Notes under the pieces: model-generated
Told to the model about the DNA's origin: nothing
The model's database searches: none
What the model saw: the letters and a program-made list of their open reading frames with translations, nothing else
In this document: one piece after another, positions 1-6,191 of the stretch
Layout: every line of letters begins with the position of its first letter
Numbering within the stretch: position 1 is the stretch's first letter
Assembly: GCA_964535125.1 (NCBI GenBank)
Contig: CAZHSN010000114.1
Coordinates: 1 to 12,670, forward strand
Length of the DNA stretch: 12,670 nt
Direction: 5' to 3'
DNA from: CAZHSN01 sp964535125
Lineage (GTDB): Bacteria > Armatimonadota > HRBIN16
Translations under genes and position numbers: made by a program

Positions 1-394
1 TGCGCGACAGTTCCTGCAACTTGGCACGGTCAGCCACACTGTCGGGGTTCAGCTTCACGACCTTCTCGTATTCGGCGATCGCCCGCTGCAGATCACCCTT
101 ACGCTCATAGATCAGCCCCAGCAACGATCGTGCGGATGTGCTGGCCGGATCCAGCGTCAGCACCGCTTCGCAGGCCAGTGTGGCCTCCTGCAGCAGGCCT
201 TCATGCTCGTAATGCAGCGCCTCATCCAGCAGTTTACGGATGTGCTCTGGGTCTGGAGGGGTCGTGTCCATCTCTTCCGCGGTCAGTTGCTTGCGGTGCA
301 GGGCGGCCATGGGACGGCCGCAGACATGACAGAAATGTGCCTCTGCGCTCAGTTTCGTGCCGCAGTCAGGGCAGAACACGGTCGTCACCTCCAT
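1..394 (-). CDS. Zinc-ribbon and TPR-repeat protein (3' part outside window)
   Basis: Reading the minus strand from ATG at 394 gives 131 codons, open to the left edge, so the C-terminus is missing. Residues 8-25 form a double CxxC zinc ribbon (C8, C11, C22, C25), as in many bacterial zinc-ribbon proteins. A linker of about 25 residues follows, then helical sequence from about residue 50 with TPR-like spacing, including LLGLIYERKGDLQRAIAEYE and the typical LDP/LNP turn motifs. Such proteins usually serve as protein-interaction scaffolds; no specific partner can be named. The start overlaps the ruvB stop as TAATG, and I see no good Shine-Dalgarno sequence, so translation is probably coupled to ruvB. 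There is no signal peptide, so it should be cytoplasmic. Domain type is fairly certain; role is unknown. Confidence 0.75.
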   Translation of the reverse strand, partial: MEVTTVFCPDCGTKLSAEAHFCHVCGRPMAALHRKQLTAEEMDTTPPDPEHIRKLLDEALHYEHEGLLQEATLACEAVLTLDPASTSARSLLGLIYERKGDLQRAIAEYEKVVKLNPDSVADRAKLQELSR

Positions 395-1449
395 TACAGC
401 AGACGGGGCTGCGTGGCGTCGGCTGGCGGGGTCACCCCCAAGTGTTCGAATGCCAGCCGGGTTGCCGTACGACCCCGTGGAGTGCGGTTGATCATACCGA
501 TCTGAATCAGATACGGTTCATAGACATCCTCAATGGTGTCGCGCTCTTCATTGGTGGCCGCGGCCAGCGTATCCAGTCCGACCGGGCCGCCGTCGAACTT
601 GGCCACGATCATATTGAGAAAGCGGCGGTCGAACTCATCCAGCCCCAGAGTATCCACGTCCAAGCGGTCCAGCGCTTCGCGGGCCACGCGACCTGTGATC
701 GCTCCGGATGCCTCGACCTGAGCGAAATCGCGGATGCGCCGCAACAGCCGATTGGCGATGCGGGGTGTGCCACGTGACCGCCGGGCCAGTTCCGCTGCGC
801 CGTCGGCGTCAATCGGCGCTTGCAGGATGGACGCTGAACGCCAGATGATCCGCTCCAGTTCTTCCGGTTCGTAGAACGAAAAGTAGAGGTTGATGCCGAA
901 TCGGGCGCGCAGCGGCGAACTGATCAGCCCGGCGCGCGTGGTTGCACCGACCAGTGTAAACCGCGGCAGATCGATTTTAATGGTGCGGGCAGCGGGACCT
1001 TTACCGATCACCAGGTCCAATTGGGAGTCCTCAAGGGCCGGATACAGGATCTCTTCCACGGGACGGCTGAGCCGGTGGATTTCGTCCACAAACAGCACGC
1101 TGCCGGGTTCCAGATTGGTCAGAATCGCCGCCAGATCTCCCGGACGTTCTATGGCCGGACCGGATGTGGAACGGATGACCGCATCCATTTCGCACGCGAT
1201 GATCTGCGCCATTGTGGTTTTGCCGAGTCCCGGAGGGCCGTACAACAGCACATGATCAAGCGGTTCGCCTCGGTGACGCGCGGCATCAATGAACACCCGC
1301 AGGTTGGCGCGCATCTTCTGCTGCCCGACGAACTCATCCAACCGGCGAGGGCGCAGCGCGGGCTCGTCGCGCAGGTCGGCTCCGGTGGGGGCGGGTGCAG
1401 TTAACCGCTCCGCGGGGGCAGGTGTTATCTGTTCATCCGGGCGTCTCAT
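394..1449 (-). CDS. ruvB: Holliday junction branch migration ATPase RuvB
   Basis: RuvB is the AAA+ motor that, with RuvA, drives branch migration of Holliday junctions during recombination and repair. The 351-residue product has all hallmarks: Walker A GPPGLGKTT (71-79), Walker B LFVDEIHR (119-126), sensor 1 GATTRAG (168-174), and LRARFG (180-185) carrying the arginine finger. A winged-helix DNA-binding domain lies at the C-terminus, roughly 275-340, ending with the family-typical stretch around GMINRTPRGR. Length is normal for the family, with about 20 low-complexity Pro/Ala-rich residues ahead of the conserved core. The start is 16 nt after the ruvA stop, with a weak GAGG in the gap. The stop overlaps the next gene's ATG. 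The neighbouring ruvA confirms the identity; ruvC is not adjacent. Confidence 0.97.
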   Translation of the reverse strand: MRRPDEQITPAPAERLTAPAPTGADLRDEPALRPRRLDEFVGQQKMRANLRVFIDAARHRGEPLDHVLLYGPPGLGKTTMAQIIACEMDAVIRSTSGPAIERPGDLAAILTNLEPGSVLFVDEIHRLSRPVEEILYPALEDSQLDLVIGKGPAARTIKIDLPRFTLVGATTRAGLISSPLRARFGINLYFSFYEPEELERIIWRSASILQAPIDADGAAELARRSRGTPRIANRLLRRIRDFAQVEASGAITGRVAREALDRLDVDTLGLDEFDRRFLNMIVAKFDGGPVGLDTLAAATNEERDTIEDVYEPYLIQIGMINRTPRGRTATRLAFEHLGVTPPADATQPRLL

Positions 1450-1465
1450 TACGCGTGTCCGCCTC

Positions 1466-2062
1466 TCAGGCCTTTCGTGTCAGCAGTTGCAGCGCTGCTC
1501 GGATCAGTTCGGCCGGCTCGGCGTCAGGCGTGTCACGCCGGCAGGACTCGACCGCGCGGGCCGCATCCGCTCGCGTATAACCCAAAGCGACCAGCGCCGC
1601 CGTCGCGTCATCGGCTGACAGGCGTGTGGTATCGCCGCCCGACGCCCGACTGACCAAACTCATTTCTGCAGCGCGTTCCCGCAACTCAAGCACCATGCGT
1701 TCGGCGATCCGCATGCCGATCCCAGGTGTGGCGACCAACATACGGGCGTCTCCACTAGCCAGTCCGGAGACCACACGCGCCGCCGACAGCGTACTGATGC
1801 AACTGAGCGCCAAGCGCGGCCCCACACCGCTGACTGACGTCAACATCTCGAACACCATGCGTTCATCGTCAGAGGCGAACCCGTACAGCGTCAGGTCGTC
1901 CTCGCGAACCACTTGAACGGTATACAAGAACACCTGTTCGCCCACTTCGGCCATCTGCGCGGCGGCATCGGTAACGTGAACGCGATATCCCACACCATGT
2001 ACATCGACGACCAGAGCGCTGCCGTGTTTCGCTGCGACGGCGCCGCGCAGATGCGCAATCAT
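1466..2062 (-). CDS. ruvA: Holliday junction DNA-binding protein RuvA
   Basis: RuvA binds the four-way junction as a tetramer and loads RuvB. The 198-residue protein has the three expected domains. The first is an N-terminal OB fold (1-62, starting MIAHLRG, with the acidic pin E54/D55 before LTLYGF). The second has two helix-hairpin-helix motifs (SVSGVGPRLA, 76-85, and ATPGIGMRIAERM, 111-123). The third is a small C-terminal RuvB-contacting domain (about 152-195, with ALVALGYTRADA). Length matches the family. The ATG lies only 7 nt after the hisG stop and I see no convincing ribosome-binding site, so it is probably translated by re-initiation after hisG. ruvB follows after 16 nt. A clear call. 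Confidence 0.97.
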   Translation of the reverse strand: MIAHLRGAVAAKHGSALVVDVHGVGYRVHVTDAAAQMAEVGEQVFLYTVQVVREDDLTLYGFASDDERMVFEMLTSVSGVGPRLALSCISTLSAARVVSGLASGDARMLVATPGIGMRIAERMVLELRERAAEMSLVSRASGGDTTRLSADDATAALVALGYTRADAARAVESCRRDTPDAEPAELIRAALQLLTRKA

Positions 2063-2069
2063 ACTGGTA

Positions 2070-2939
2070 TCAGTACACCACTTTACGCAGCGGGTATTCG
2101 ACGATGCCTGAGGCGCCGGCCCGTTTCAGGGGCGGGATCAGATCGCGTGCGACTTTGATGTCGAGTATGGTCTCTACGGCCACCCACTCGGCATCAGACA
2201 GTTGCGAAATGGTCGGGTTTTTCAACGCCGGCAATACACCCAGCACCTGCTGCAGATCGGCCTGGCGGACGTTCATTTTCAGCCCCACCAGGTTGTCGGC
2301 GTGCAATGCGGCGGTAAGCAGCATGGCGATGTTTTCAGCCTTTTCCCGCTTCCACGGATCGCTCCATGCGGCTTTGTTGATCACCAGTCGCGGGGTGGAG
2401 ATGATCAAGGTGTCGATGATGCGCAGGTTGTGCGCTCTCAGGCTGCTTCCTGTTTCCGTGTTCACAACGATTGCGTCCACCAGATTGGGCACCTTCATCT
2501 CACACGCGCCCCAGGAGAACTCGACATCGGCCGACACGTGGTGCTGCTGCAGATAACGTTCGGTCAGACGGACATACTCGGTGGCGATGCGCAGCCCGTT
2601 GAGCTGTTCTACTGATTGGATCGGGCTGTCGTTGTGGACGGCCATCACCACGCGCACCGGGTTGCGGGTGACCTTGGAGTAGGTCAGGTCGGCCAGTTCC
2701 ACCACATCGGCGCCGTTGTCCTCAATCCAGTCCTGTCCGCTCAGTCCGCAATCCAGCACGCCTTGCTGCACATAACGGGGAATCTCCTGCGGTCGGATCA
2801 AGCGGGCGTCCAGTTCGGGGTCGTCCACTGAGGGTTCATATGAGCGTGATGAGACACGCATAGAGAATCCGGCCTTTTGAAAAAGGTCGAAAGTGGCCTC
2901 TTGCAAGCTGCCCTTAGGCAGACCTAGTTTCAATTTCAC
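2070..2939 (-). CDS. hisG: ATP phosphoribosyltransferase, long form (HisG)
   Basis: HisG joins ATP and PRPP in the first, committed step of histidine synthesis. The N-terminus KLKLGLPKGSLQEAT is diagnostic, and VPNLVDAIVVNTETGSSLRA (150-169) is the PRPP-binding region. At 289 residues it is the long form, with a C-terminal ACT-like regulatory domain (about 212-289, including MNVRQADLQQVLGVLPALKNPTIS). Long forms are normally hexamers inhibited by histidine and work without HisZ. The start is GTG at 2939-2937; it fits the conserved N-terminus and has AGGA about 11 nt upstream. It heads a packed unit with ruvA, ruvB and a zinc-ribbon/TPR gene, which is unusual company. No leader-peptide attenuator rich in His codons is visible. 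Confidence 0.96.
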   Translation of the reverse strand: MKLKLGLPKGSLQEATFDLFQKAGFSMRVSSRSYEPSVDDPELDARLIRPQEIPRYVQQGVLDCGLSGQDWIEDNGADVVELADLTYSKVTRNPVRVVMAVHNDSPIQSVEQLNGLRIATEYVRLTERYLQQHHVSADVEFSWGACEMKVPNLVDAIVVNTETGSSLRAHNLRIIDTLIISTPRLVINKAAWSDPWKREKAENIAMLLTAALHADNLVGLKMNVRQADLQQVLGVLPALKNPTISQLSDAEWVAVETILDIKVARDLIPPLKRAGASGIVEYPLRKVVY

Positions 2940-2985
2940 GGGGTATTGGTTTCCTGTATGTTGTGGTATGGTTTACGCCTCTCTT

Positions 2986-2991
2986 ATTATA
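2986..2991 (-). promoter_or_regulatory. Candidate -10 box for the hisG-ruvAB unit
   Basis: The minus strand reads TATAAT here, a perfect -10 hexamer, about 46 nt upstream of the hisG GTG. No good -35 hexamer is found 16-18 nt upstream (the best-spaced hexamer reads ACCCCT) and there is no TG extension. It is either a weak or activator-dependent promoter, or an AT-rich chance match in a GC-rich gap. The box sits in the loop of a short inverted repeat, CTCTC (2979-2983) and GAGAG (2993-2997), which could be a small operator. Confidence 0.45.
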
Positions 2992-3002
2992 CGAGAGTGT
3001 TC

Positions 3003-3026
3003 CAGCGGAGGGGTGTACAGCGGAGG
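3003..3026. repeat. Short direct repeat of 9 bases upstream of hisG
   Basis: CAGCGGAGG occurs at 3003-3011 and again at 3018-3026, a 15-base period, just upstream of the TATAAT box. Two copies on one helix face would need about 10.5 or 21 bases, so the spacing does not favour a dimeric regulator. It may be chance in a purine-rich stretch. Confidence 0.3.
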
Positions 3027-3036
3027 CGGAGGGACA

Positions 3037-3061
3037 GGACAGCGCAGATAGCGCGCTGTCC
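3037..3061 (-). terminator. Hairpin after the small membrane protein gene
   Basis: GGACAGCGC (3037-3045) is perfectly complementary to GCGCTGTCC (3053-3061), giving a 9-bp stem and 7-nt loop, 15 nt beyond the stop of the 63-residue gene and ahead of the hisG promoter region. On the minus strand no T-run follows, so it is not a classical intrinsic terminator. It could end transcription with Rho or protect a 3' end. Confidence 0.4.
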
Positions 3062-3075
3062 CGATGGCGTAAGGC

Positions 3076-3267
3076 TTACTGACTTCCGCTTGGTGGAGGC
3101 GGCGCCGGAACAGATTGGCCCGGTGTCAACTCCAGCGTATCCATGTACTTCTTGTGCTCAGCCGGTGCGCTCCCCTGACCGGCGAAGTGCCAGATTAAAC
3201 CACCCAGCACCACAACCACCACCACGATGATGGCGACCACGGCCGGCATTGGCAGTTCTTTTTTCAT
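3076..3267 (-). CDS. Small single-pass membrane protein of unknown function
   Basis: The product is 63 residues. A short charged start (MKKEL) is followed by one strongly hydrophobic helix at about residues 8-28, including a run of seven Val within IIVVVVVVLGG. A polar segment comes next (HKKYMDTLELTPGQ), then a Pro-rich tail (APPPPSG). The likely topology is N-terminus in, with the tail in the envelope. A good ribosome-binding site (AGGAG, 8 nt before ATG) supports it as a real gene. It lies downstream of the prepilin-like gene on the same strand, separated by a terminator-like hairpin, so read-through or its own promoter is possible. I do not recognise a family. A helper of the pseudopilin is conceivable but unsupported beyond position. 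Confidence 0.7.
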   Translation of the reverse strand: MKKELPMPAVVAIIVVVVVVLGGLIWHFAGQGSAPAEHKKYMDTLELTPGQSVPAPPPPSGSQ

Positions 3268-3326
3268 GACAGGTGCTCCTGCATCAGCAGTAATACGTGT
3301 GTCGCCAAGCGACAGGCATAGGGAAA

Positions 3327-3352
3327 GGCCGGCAGAGTTGCCTCCGCCGGCC
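3327..3352 (-). terminator. Intrinsic terminator candidate after the prepilin-like gene
   Basis: GGCCGGCAGAG (3327-3337) pairs with CTCCGCCGGCC (3342-3352), an 11-position GC-rich stem with one A-C mismatch and a TTGC loop, starting 26 nt past the stop of the prepilin-like gene. On the minus strand it is followed by TTTCCC, a short T-tract. Strong stem but weak tail, so termination may be partial and let some transcription into the small membrane protein gene. Confidence 0.55.
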
Positions 3353-3378
3353 AGATGCGGTCAGCGATCGCAGGCTGC

Positions 3379-4137
3379 CTAATAGCCGGTTCCGGTGCGG
3401 CCGTCGCAGTCGGCGAGGCTCCAGAAGCGGTAGTCGGTGACCATGCTCTCGGTGGTGCGGAACTTGGCATGTCCGTCGCAGTAGGCCACATTCATGCCGT
3501 CGCCGTGGCGGGGATACGCGGCCTCGCCCAGCACGCCGATCAACACCGTCTTGCCGCCGGTGCGGTCAATGTTGTTCCACCCTGGATCGGGGAACCAGTG
3601 GTTCCACCAGCAGTTGCTGTTTTCGATGATCATCGAGGACTGTGTGGGGTACTGCATGATGGACTCGGTGACGGGATAACTGGTCTTGGCCCACTCCCAA
3701 CCGGCTACGCCGGCTGTCTGAAGGGTGCCCTCTGGCCAGTGCCAGCCGTGGCACATGTTCATGGCGTAGCGGGTGCCCTGCAGGCTGCCCGGCCAGTAGG
3801 TGGCGGGATCCAGCGGTGTGGTGACGTCCACGCGGTTCGGTCCGCCCGTACAGGCAAACATGGTGCGGCTCTTCACATACGGAAGAATCTTGTCGGCCCA
3901 GATGATGCGGCCCTGAGGATATCCGCGGGTGTCGTCATACACAGATGGGTAGCCGCCGTCATAGTCATCGGCATACATGGTCATGGCCAGGCCGATCTGC
4001 TTCATGTTGGACAGACAGGATGTCGCCTTGGCCTTCTCGCGGGCCTGTGCAAAGACAGGGAAAAGGATGGCTGCCAGGATAGCGATAATCGCGATCACTA
4101 CCAGCAGTTCAATGAGCGTAAAGCCGTTGCGTTTCAT
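3379..4137 (-). CDS. Prepilin-like H-X9-DG (DUF1559-type) protein
   Basis: The 252-residue protein starts with a class III prepilin signal: MKRNG, then FTLIELLVVIAIIAILAAIL, with cleavage expected between G5 and F6 by a PilD-type peptidase and the conserved Glu at mature position 5 (E10). The hydrophobic helix runs to about residue 29. A globular domain follows and ends with H211, nine residues, then D221-G222, the H-X9-DG signature of DUF1559-like pseudopilins. Such proteins lie at the inner membrane or in type II secretion/type IV pilus-like fibres; their individual substrates are unknown. The reading frame continues upstream to 4392, but the ATG at 4137 is chosen because of the prepilin signal and a strong AAAGGAG 5 nt before it. 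Several Cys (C41, C96, C129, C176, C220, C244) could form disulphides. The sequence style points to Armatimonadota. Confidence 0.92.
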   Translation of the reverse strand: MKRNGFTLIELLVVIAIIAILAAILFPVFAQAREKAKATSCLSNMKQIGLAMTMYADDYDGGYPSVYDDTRGYPQGRIIWADKILPYVKSRTMFACTGGPNRVDVTTPLDPATYWPGSLQGTRYAMNMCHGWHWPEGTLQTAGVAGWEWAKTSYPVTESIMQYPTQSSMIIENSNCWWNHWFPDPGWNNIDRTGGKTVLIGVLGEAAYPRHGDGMNVAYCDGHAKFRTTESMVTDYRFWSLADCDGRTGTGY

Positions 4138-4142
4138 GTCGG

Positions 4143-4149
4143 CTCCTTT
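4143..4149 (-). promoter_or_regulatory. Ribosome-binding site fixing the prepilin start
   Basis: The minus strand reads AAAGGAG, 5 nt before ATG at 4137. It settles the start against the longer open frame that extends to 4392, and implies strong translation. Confidence 0.8.
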
Positions 4150-4213
4150 CAGGTGTTGCAGTGATGCGTCGAACGACGCGGGCGCCAGCTCATCAGCACC
4201 GGTTACACGCCTC

Positions 4214-4240
4214 AGTATATCGCAGTTCGTTGCGTTCCAA
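4214..4240 (-). promoter_or_regulatory. Candidate promoter of the prepilin-like gene
   Basis: On the minus strand TTGGAA (4240-4235) and TATACT (4219-4214) resemble -35 and -10 boxes, though the 15-nt spacer is short. The predicted transcript would have a leader of about 70 nt before the ATG at 4137. The divergent gap 4138-4370 must hold promoters for both directions; I found no convincing plus-strand counterpart. Confidence 0.4.
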
Positions 4241-4311
4241 CAGCGTTGCATGAAATGTTTTTCTGCGTTTTCTGCGGAATTACCATCACAATCGCCTCCA
4301 TCGAATGCGGA

Positions 4312-4339
4312 AGGAATCCGGCCGGTTCCTGCAGAACCG
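4312..4339 (+). repeat. Two overlapping inverted repeats in the leader of the glycoside hydrolase gene
   Basis: AGGAA (4312-4316) and TTCCT (4326-4330) flank the 8-base palindrome CCGGCCGG (4318-4325). CGGTTC (4323-4328) and GAACCG (4334-4339) form a second repeat with a CTGCA centre. They share CGGTTC/TTCCT, so as RNA only one can fold at a time; as DNA they may be an operator. They end 18 nt before the ribosome-binding site GAGGAG (4358-4363). Confidence 0.4.
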
Positions 4340-4370
4340 AATCTTGATCTGATCGCCGAGGAGTAGCGCC

Positions 4371-5306
4371 ATGTCATCATCGCTGTCGTCATCCAGGTTG
4401 TCCGTTCACCTGATTGGAGACTACTCGACGGGGGCGCAGAAGATCGTGGCTGCCGGTCCGCGCTTGCTGAAAGCGTTCACGATGGAGAAGCGCGGGCTGG
4501 TTCATGATCGGGCGCAGATGCACGCGTTGAGCGACTACAAGCGCCGTTGGCCGGACGGTGTGACCGTTCTGCGGGTGTTCACGACCGGCATCCACTTCGC
4601 ACGCACCGACGATCCCGTTCCCGCTGCGCGGACTTACTGGCTTGACGGCGTCAAACCGTTTCTGGTTGGCTGCGGAGCGCGGGAACGCGCCCTGGTGGAC
4701 TATCTGGAGGGACCAAACGAGTGTGAGGTGTACCCGGCATGGGAATCGGTGGCGACTGCACGCTGGTACGCCCGGTTTTGGATGGAACTGGTGAACTTGA
4801 TGCATGCCGACGGATGGAAAGCCTGTGTAGGCAGCATTCCGGTAGGCAATCCGCCTGGCAGCGTGCAGGAGATGGGCGACCGCATCGAGGCGTTCGCACC
4901 CGCGCTGCGTTATGCGGCCCGGCGTGGCGGAAGCTGGAGCTACCACAGCTATACGCTAGATTACACCACTGACCTGGGCGGCGAAATGTGGACCTCGCTG
5001 CGACACCGGTTCCTGTTGCGCCGACTGCGCACTAACTGGCCGGATGTGTTCCGCATGCCGCTGCTGCTCACCGAAGCCGGCGTTGACCGCCAGGGAGATC
5101 GTGAACGGGATGGATGGCAGGCTCGGGGAGACGCACAACGGTTTACGGACTGGTTGAGCTGGTATGACGCCCGGCTCCAGGAGGACCCTCAGGTGGTGGG
5201 CGCCACGTTGTTCCAGATCGGTGACGGCTGGTGGTCATCGTTCAACGTCGAGCCGATCGCGGATTGGCTGGCTGATCACTTGCGGCGTACGCGCCTGGCC
5301 GGCTGA
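4371..5306 (+). CDS. Putative clan GH-A glycoside hydrolase (TIM barrel)
   Basis: The 311-residue protein has no signal peptide and no membrane segment, so it should be cytoplasmic. It shows the layout of clan GH-A retaining glycosidases: an Asn-Glu pair in YLEGPNE (N116, E117) fits the acid/base at the end of strand 4, YHSY (H192) a strand-6 substrate-contacting His, LLLTEAGVD (E235) the nucleophile on strand 7, and FQIGDGWW (W287/W288) the strand-8 Trp. About 310 residues is a bare catalytic barrel. Family and substrate cannot be told; GH39- or GH5-like relatives are possible, and it could have lost activity. The start is supported by GAGGAG 7 nt before ATG. It is transcribed divergently from the prepilin-like gene and converges on hisJ with only 9 nt between stops. 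Confidence 0.65.
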   Translation: MSSSLSSSRLSVHLIGDYSTGAQKIVAAGPRLLKAFTMEKRGLVHDRAQMHALSDYKRRWPDGVTVLRVFTTGIHFARTDDPVPAARTYWLDGVKPFLVGCGARERALVDYLEGPNECEVYPAWESVATARWYARFWMELVNLMHADGWKACVGSIPVGNPPGSVQEMGDRIEAFAPALRYAARRGGSWSYHSYTLDYTTDLGGEMWTSLRHRFLLRRLRTNWPDVFRMPLLLTEAGVDRQGDRERDGWQARGDAQRFTDWLSWYDARLQEDPQVVGATLFQIGDGWWSSFNVEPIADWLADHLRRTRLAG

Positions 5307-5329
5307 TATGGAAGTCTACAGCGCGTGCG
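5286..5329. other. Long-range inverted repeat spanning two converging stop codons
   Basis: CGTACGCGC (5286-5294) pairs with GCGCGTGCG (5321-5329), nine positions with one T-G wobble, enclosing a 26-nt loop that contains both the glycoside hydrolase TGA (5304-5306) and the hisJ stop (5316-5318). No T-run lies on either side, so it is at best a weak bidirectional 3' structure. No other terminator fits between these genes. Confidence 0.3.
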
Positions 5330-6191
5330 TCTGGCGACAACCGTTGCGGTCGACCGAGGTTATGTGCGTCGCACCGTGATCCAGCAGATACTGGCGGGCC
5401 TGTTCGTAGTGCATGCCCACATGGTTGGGATGATGGCTGTCGTCGCCAAAACAGAGCGGAATCCCCAGTTCGATGGCGCGCGCCAACAGGTGGGGAGCCG
5501 GATACGGATGTCCAAAGCCCAGCCGGTAGCCAGCCAGATTGATGTCCAGGATCGCACCGGATCGTTTGACGGCCTGCAGAGCGTCCTCGGCAGCCTGCAG
5601 GATCGGGCCTGTGTCGACGTCGCCATGTAACCGGCCGATCTTGCGGATCAGATCCAGATGGCCGACCACATCCGGGCGGACGGAGTCGACGACCTCGGCC
5701 AGGGTGCGGTAATACCGCACCGCCAGCGGCGTCAGACCGCCGCAGCGCGCCATCGCGTTCTCAAACTCCTCGGCGTCCCCATCGATCCCGCATTCCGCGA
5801 CATAATGGGCTGATCCCACGATGTAGTCAATCTGGTGCTGTTGACGGTAGGCCAGTGCGATCTCGACCCAGCGGTCCTCGGGCACGTTGTCGGTTTCCAT
5901 GCCGACCAGGAAGGTGATACGCCCGTCCAAGCGTGTCTGCTGCTCTCGGGCGGCGCACATATAGCGCTCGAAGCCATCGACCAGCGTCGCAACGGTCCAG
6001 CCCATTTCGCGCTCGTTGCGGTAGAGGAAACGCTCATCCAGGCGCGGCATGTGTTCCGAGCAACCGTATACCGAGAAACCCCGGTCGCATGCCGTTTCCA
6101 GCCGTTCGATGAGCGTGCCGTGTGCATGGTCGCACCAAGGCGCACAGTGTCCTCCATGCAGCGAGACCCGCCAGGGTTGCGACCGGGTCAT
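5316..6191 (-). CDS. hisJ: PHP-family histidinol-phosphatase
   Basis: PHP-type histidinol-phosphatases remove phosphate from L-histidinol phosphate, the penultimate part of histidine synthesis, using a metal cluster. In this 291-residue protein the metal ligands expected of the PHP fold are visible: LHGGH (H12, H15), CDHAHG (from C20), CSEHMP (E46, H47), GMETD (E99), GSAHY (H129), GHLD (H178, D180) and GDDSHHP (D250, D251, H253, H254). The HGGH...CDHAHGTL opening and SEHMPR are usual in one HisJ/HisK-like branch. Length is near the family norm. The start ATG overlaps the nadB stop as ATGA, so it is translationally coupled to nadB. hisG lies in this window in a different unit. Related PHP phosphoesterases with other substrates cannot be fully excluded. 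Confidence 0.82.
   Translation of the reverse strand: MTRSQPWRVSLHGGHCAPWCDHAHGTLIERLETACDRGFSVYGCSEHMPRLDERFLYRNEREMGWTVATLVDGFERYMCAAREQQTRLDGRITFLVGMETDNVPEDRWVEIALAYRQQHQIDYIVGSAHYVAECGIDGDAEEFENAMARCGGLTPLAVRYYRTLAEVVDSVRPDVVGHLDLIRKIGRLHGDVDTGPILQAAEDALQAVKRSGAILDINLAGYRLGFGHPYPAPHLLARAIELGIPLCFGDDSHHPNHVGMHYEQARQYLLDHGATHITSVDRNGCRQTHAL

Noticed and set aside
4138..4392. N-terminal extension of the prepilin-like frame up to 4392
   Set aside because: The prepilin signal must be at the N-terminus, and the ATG at 4137 has a strong ribosome-binding site. The extension also overlaps the divergent gene start.
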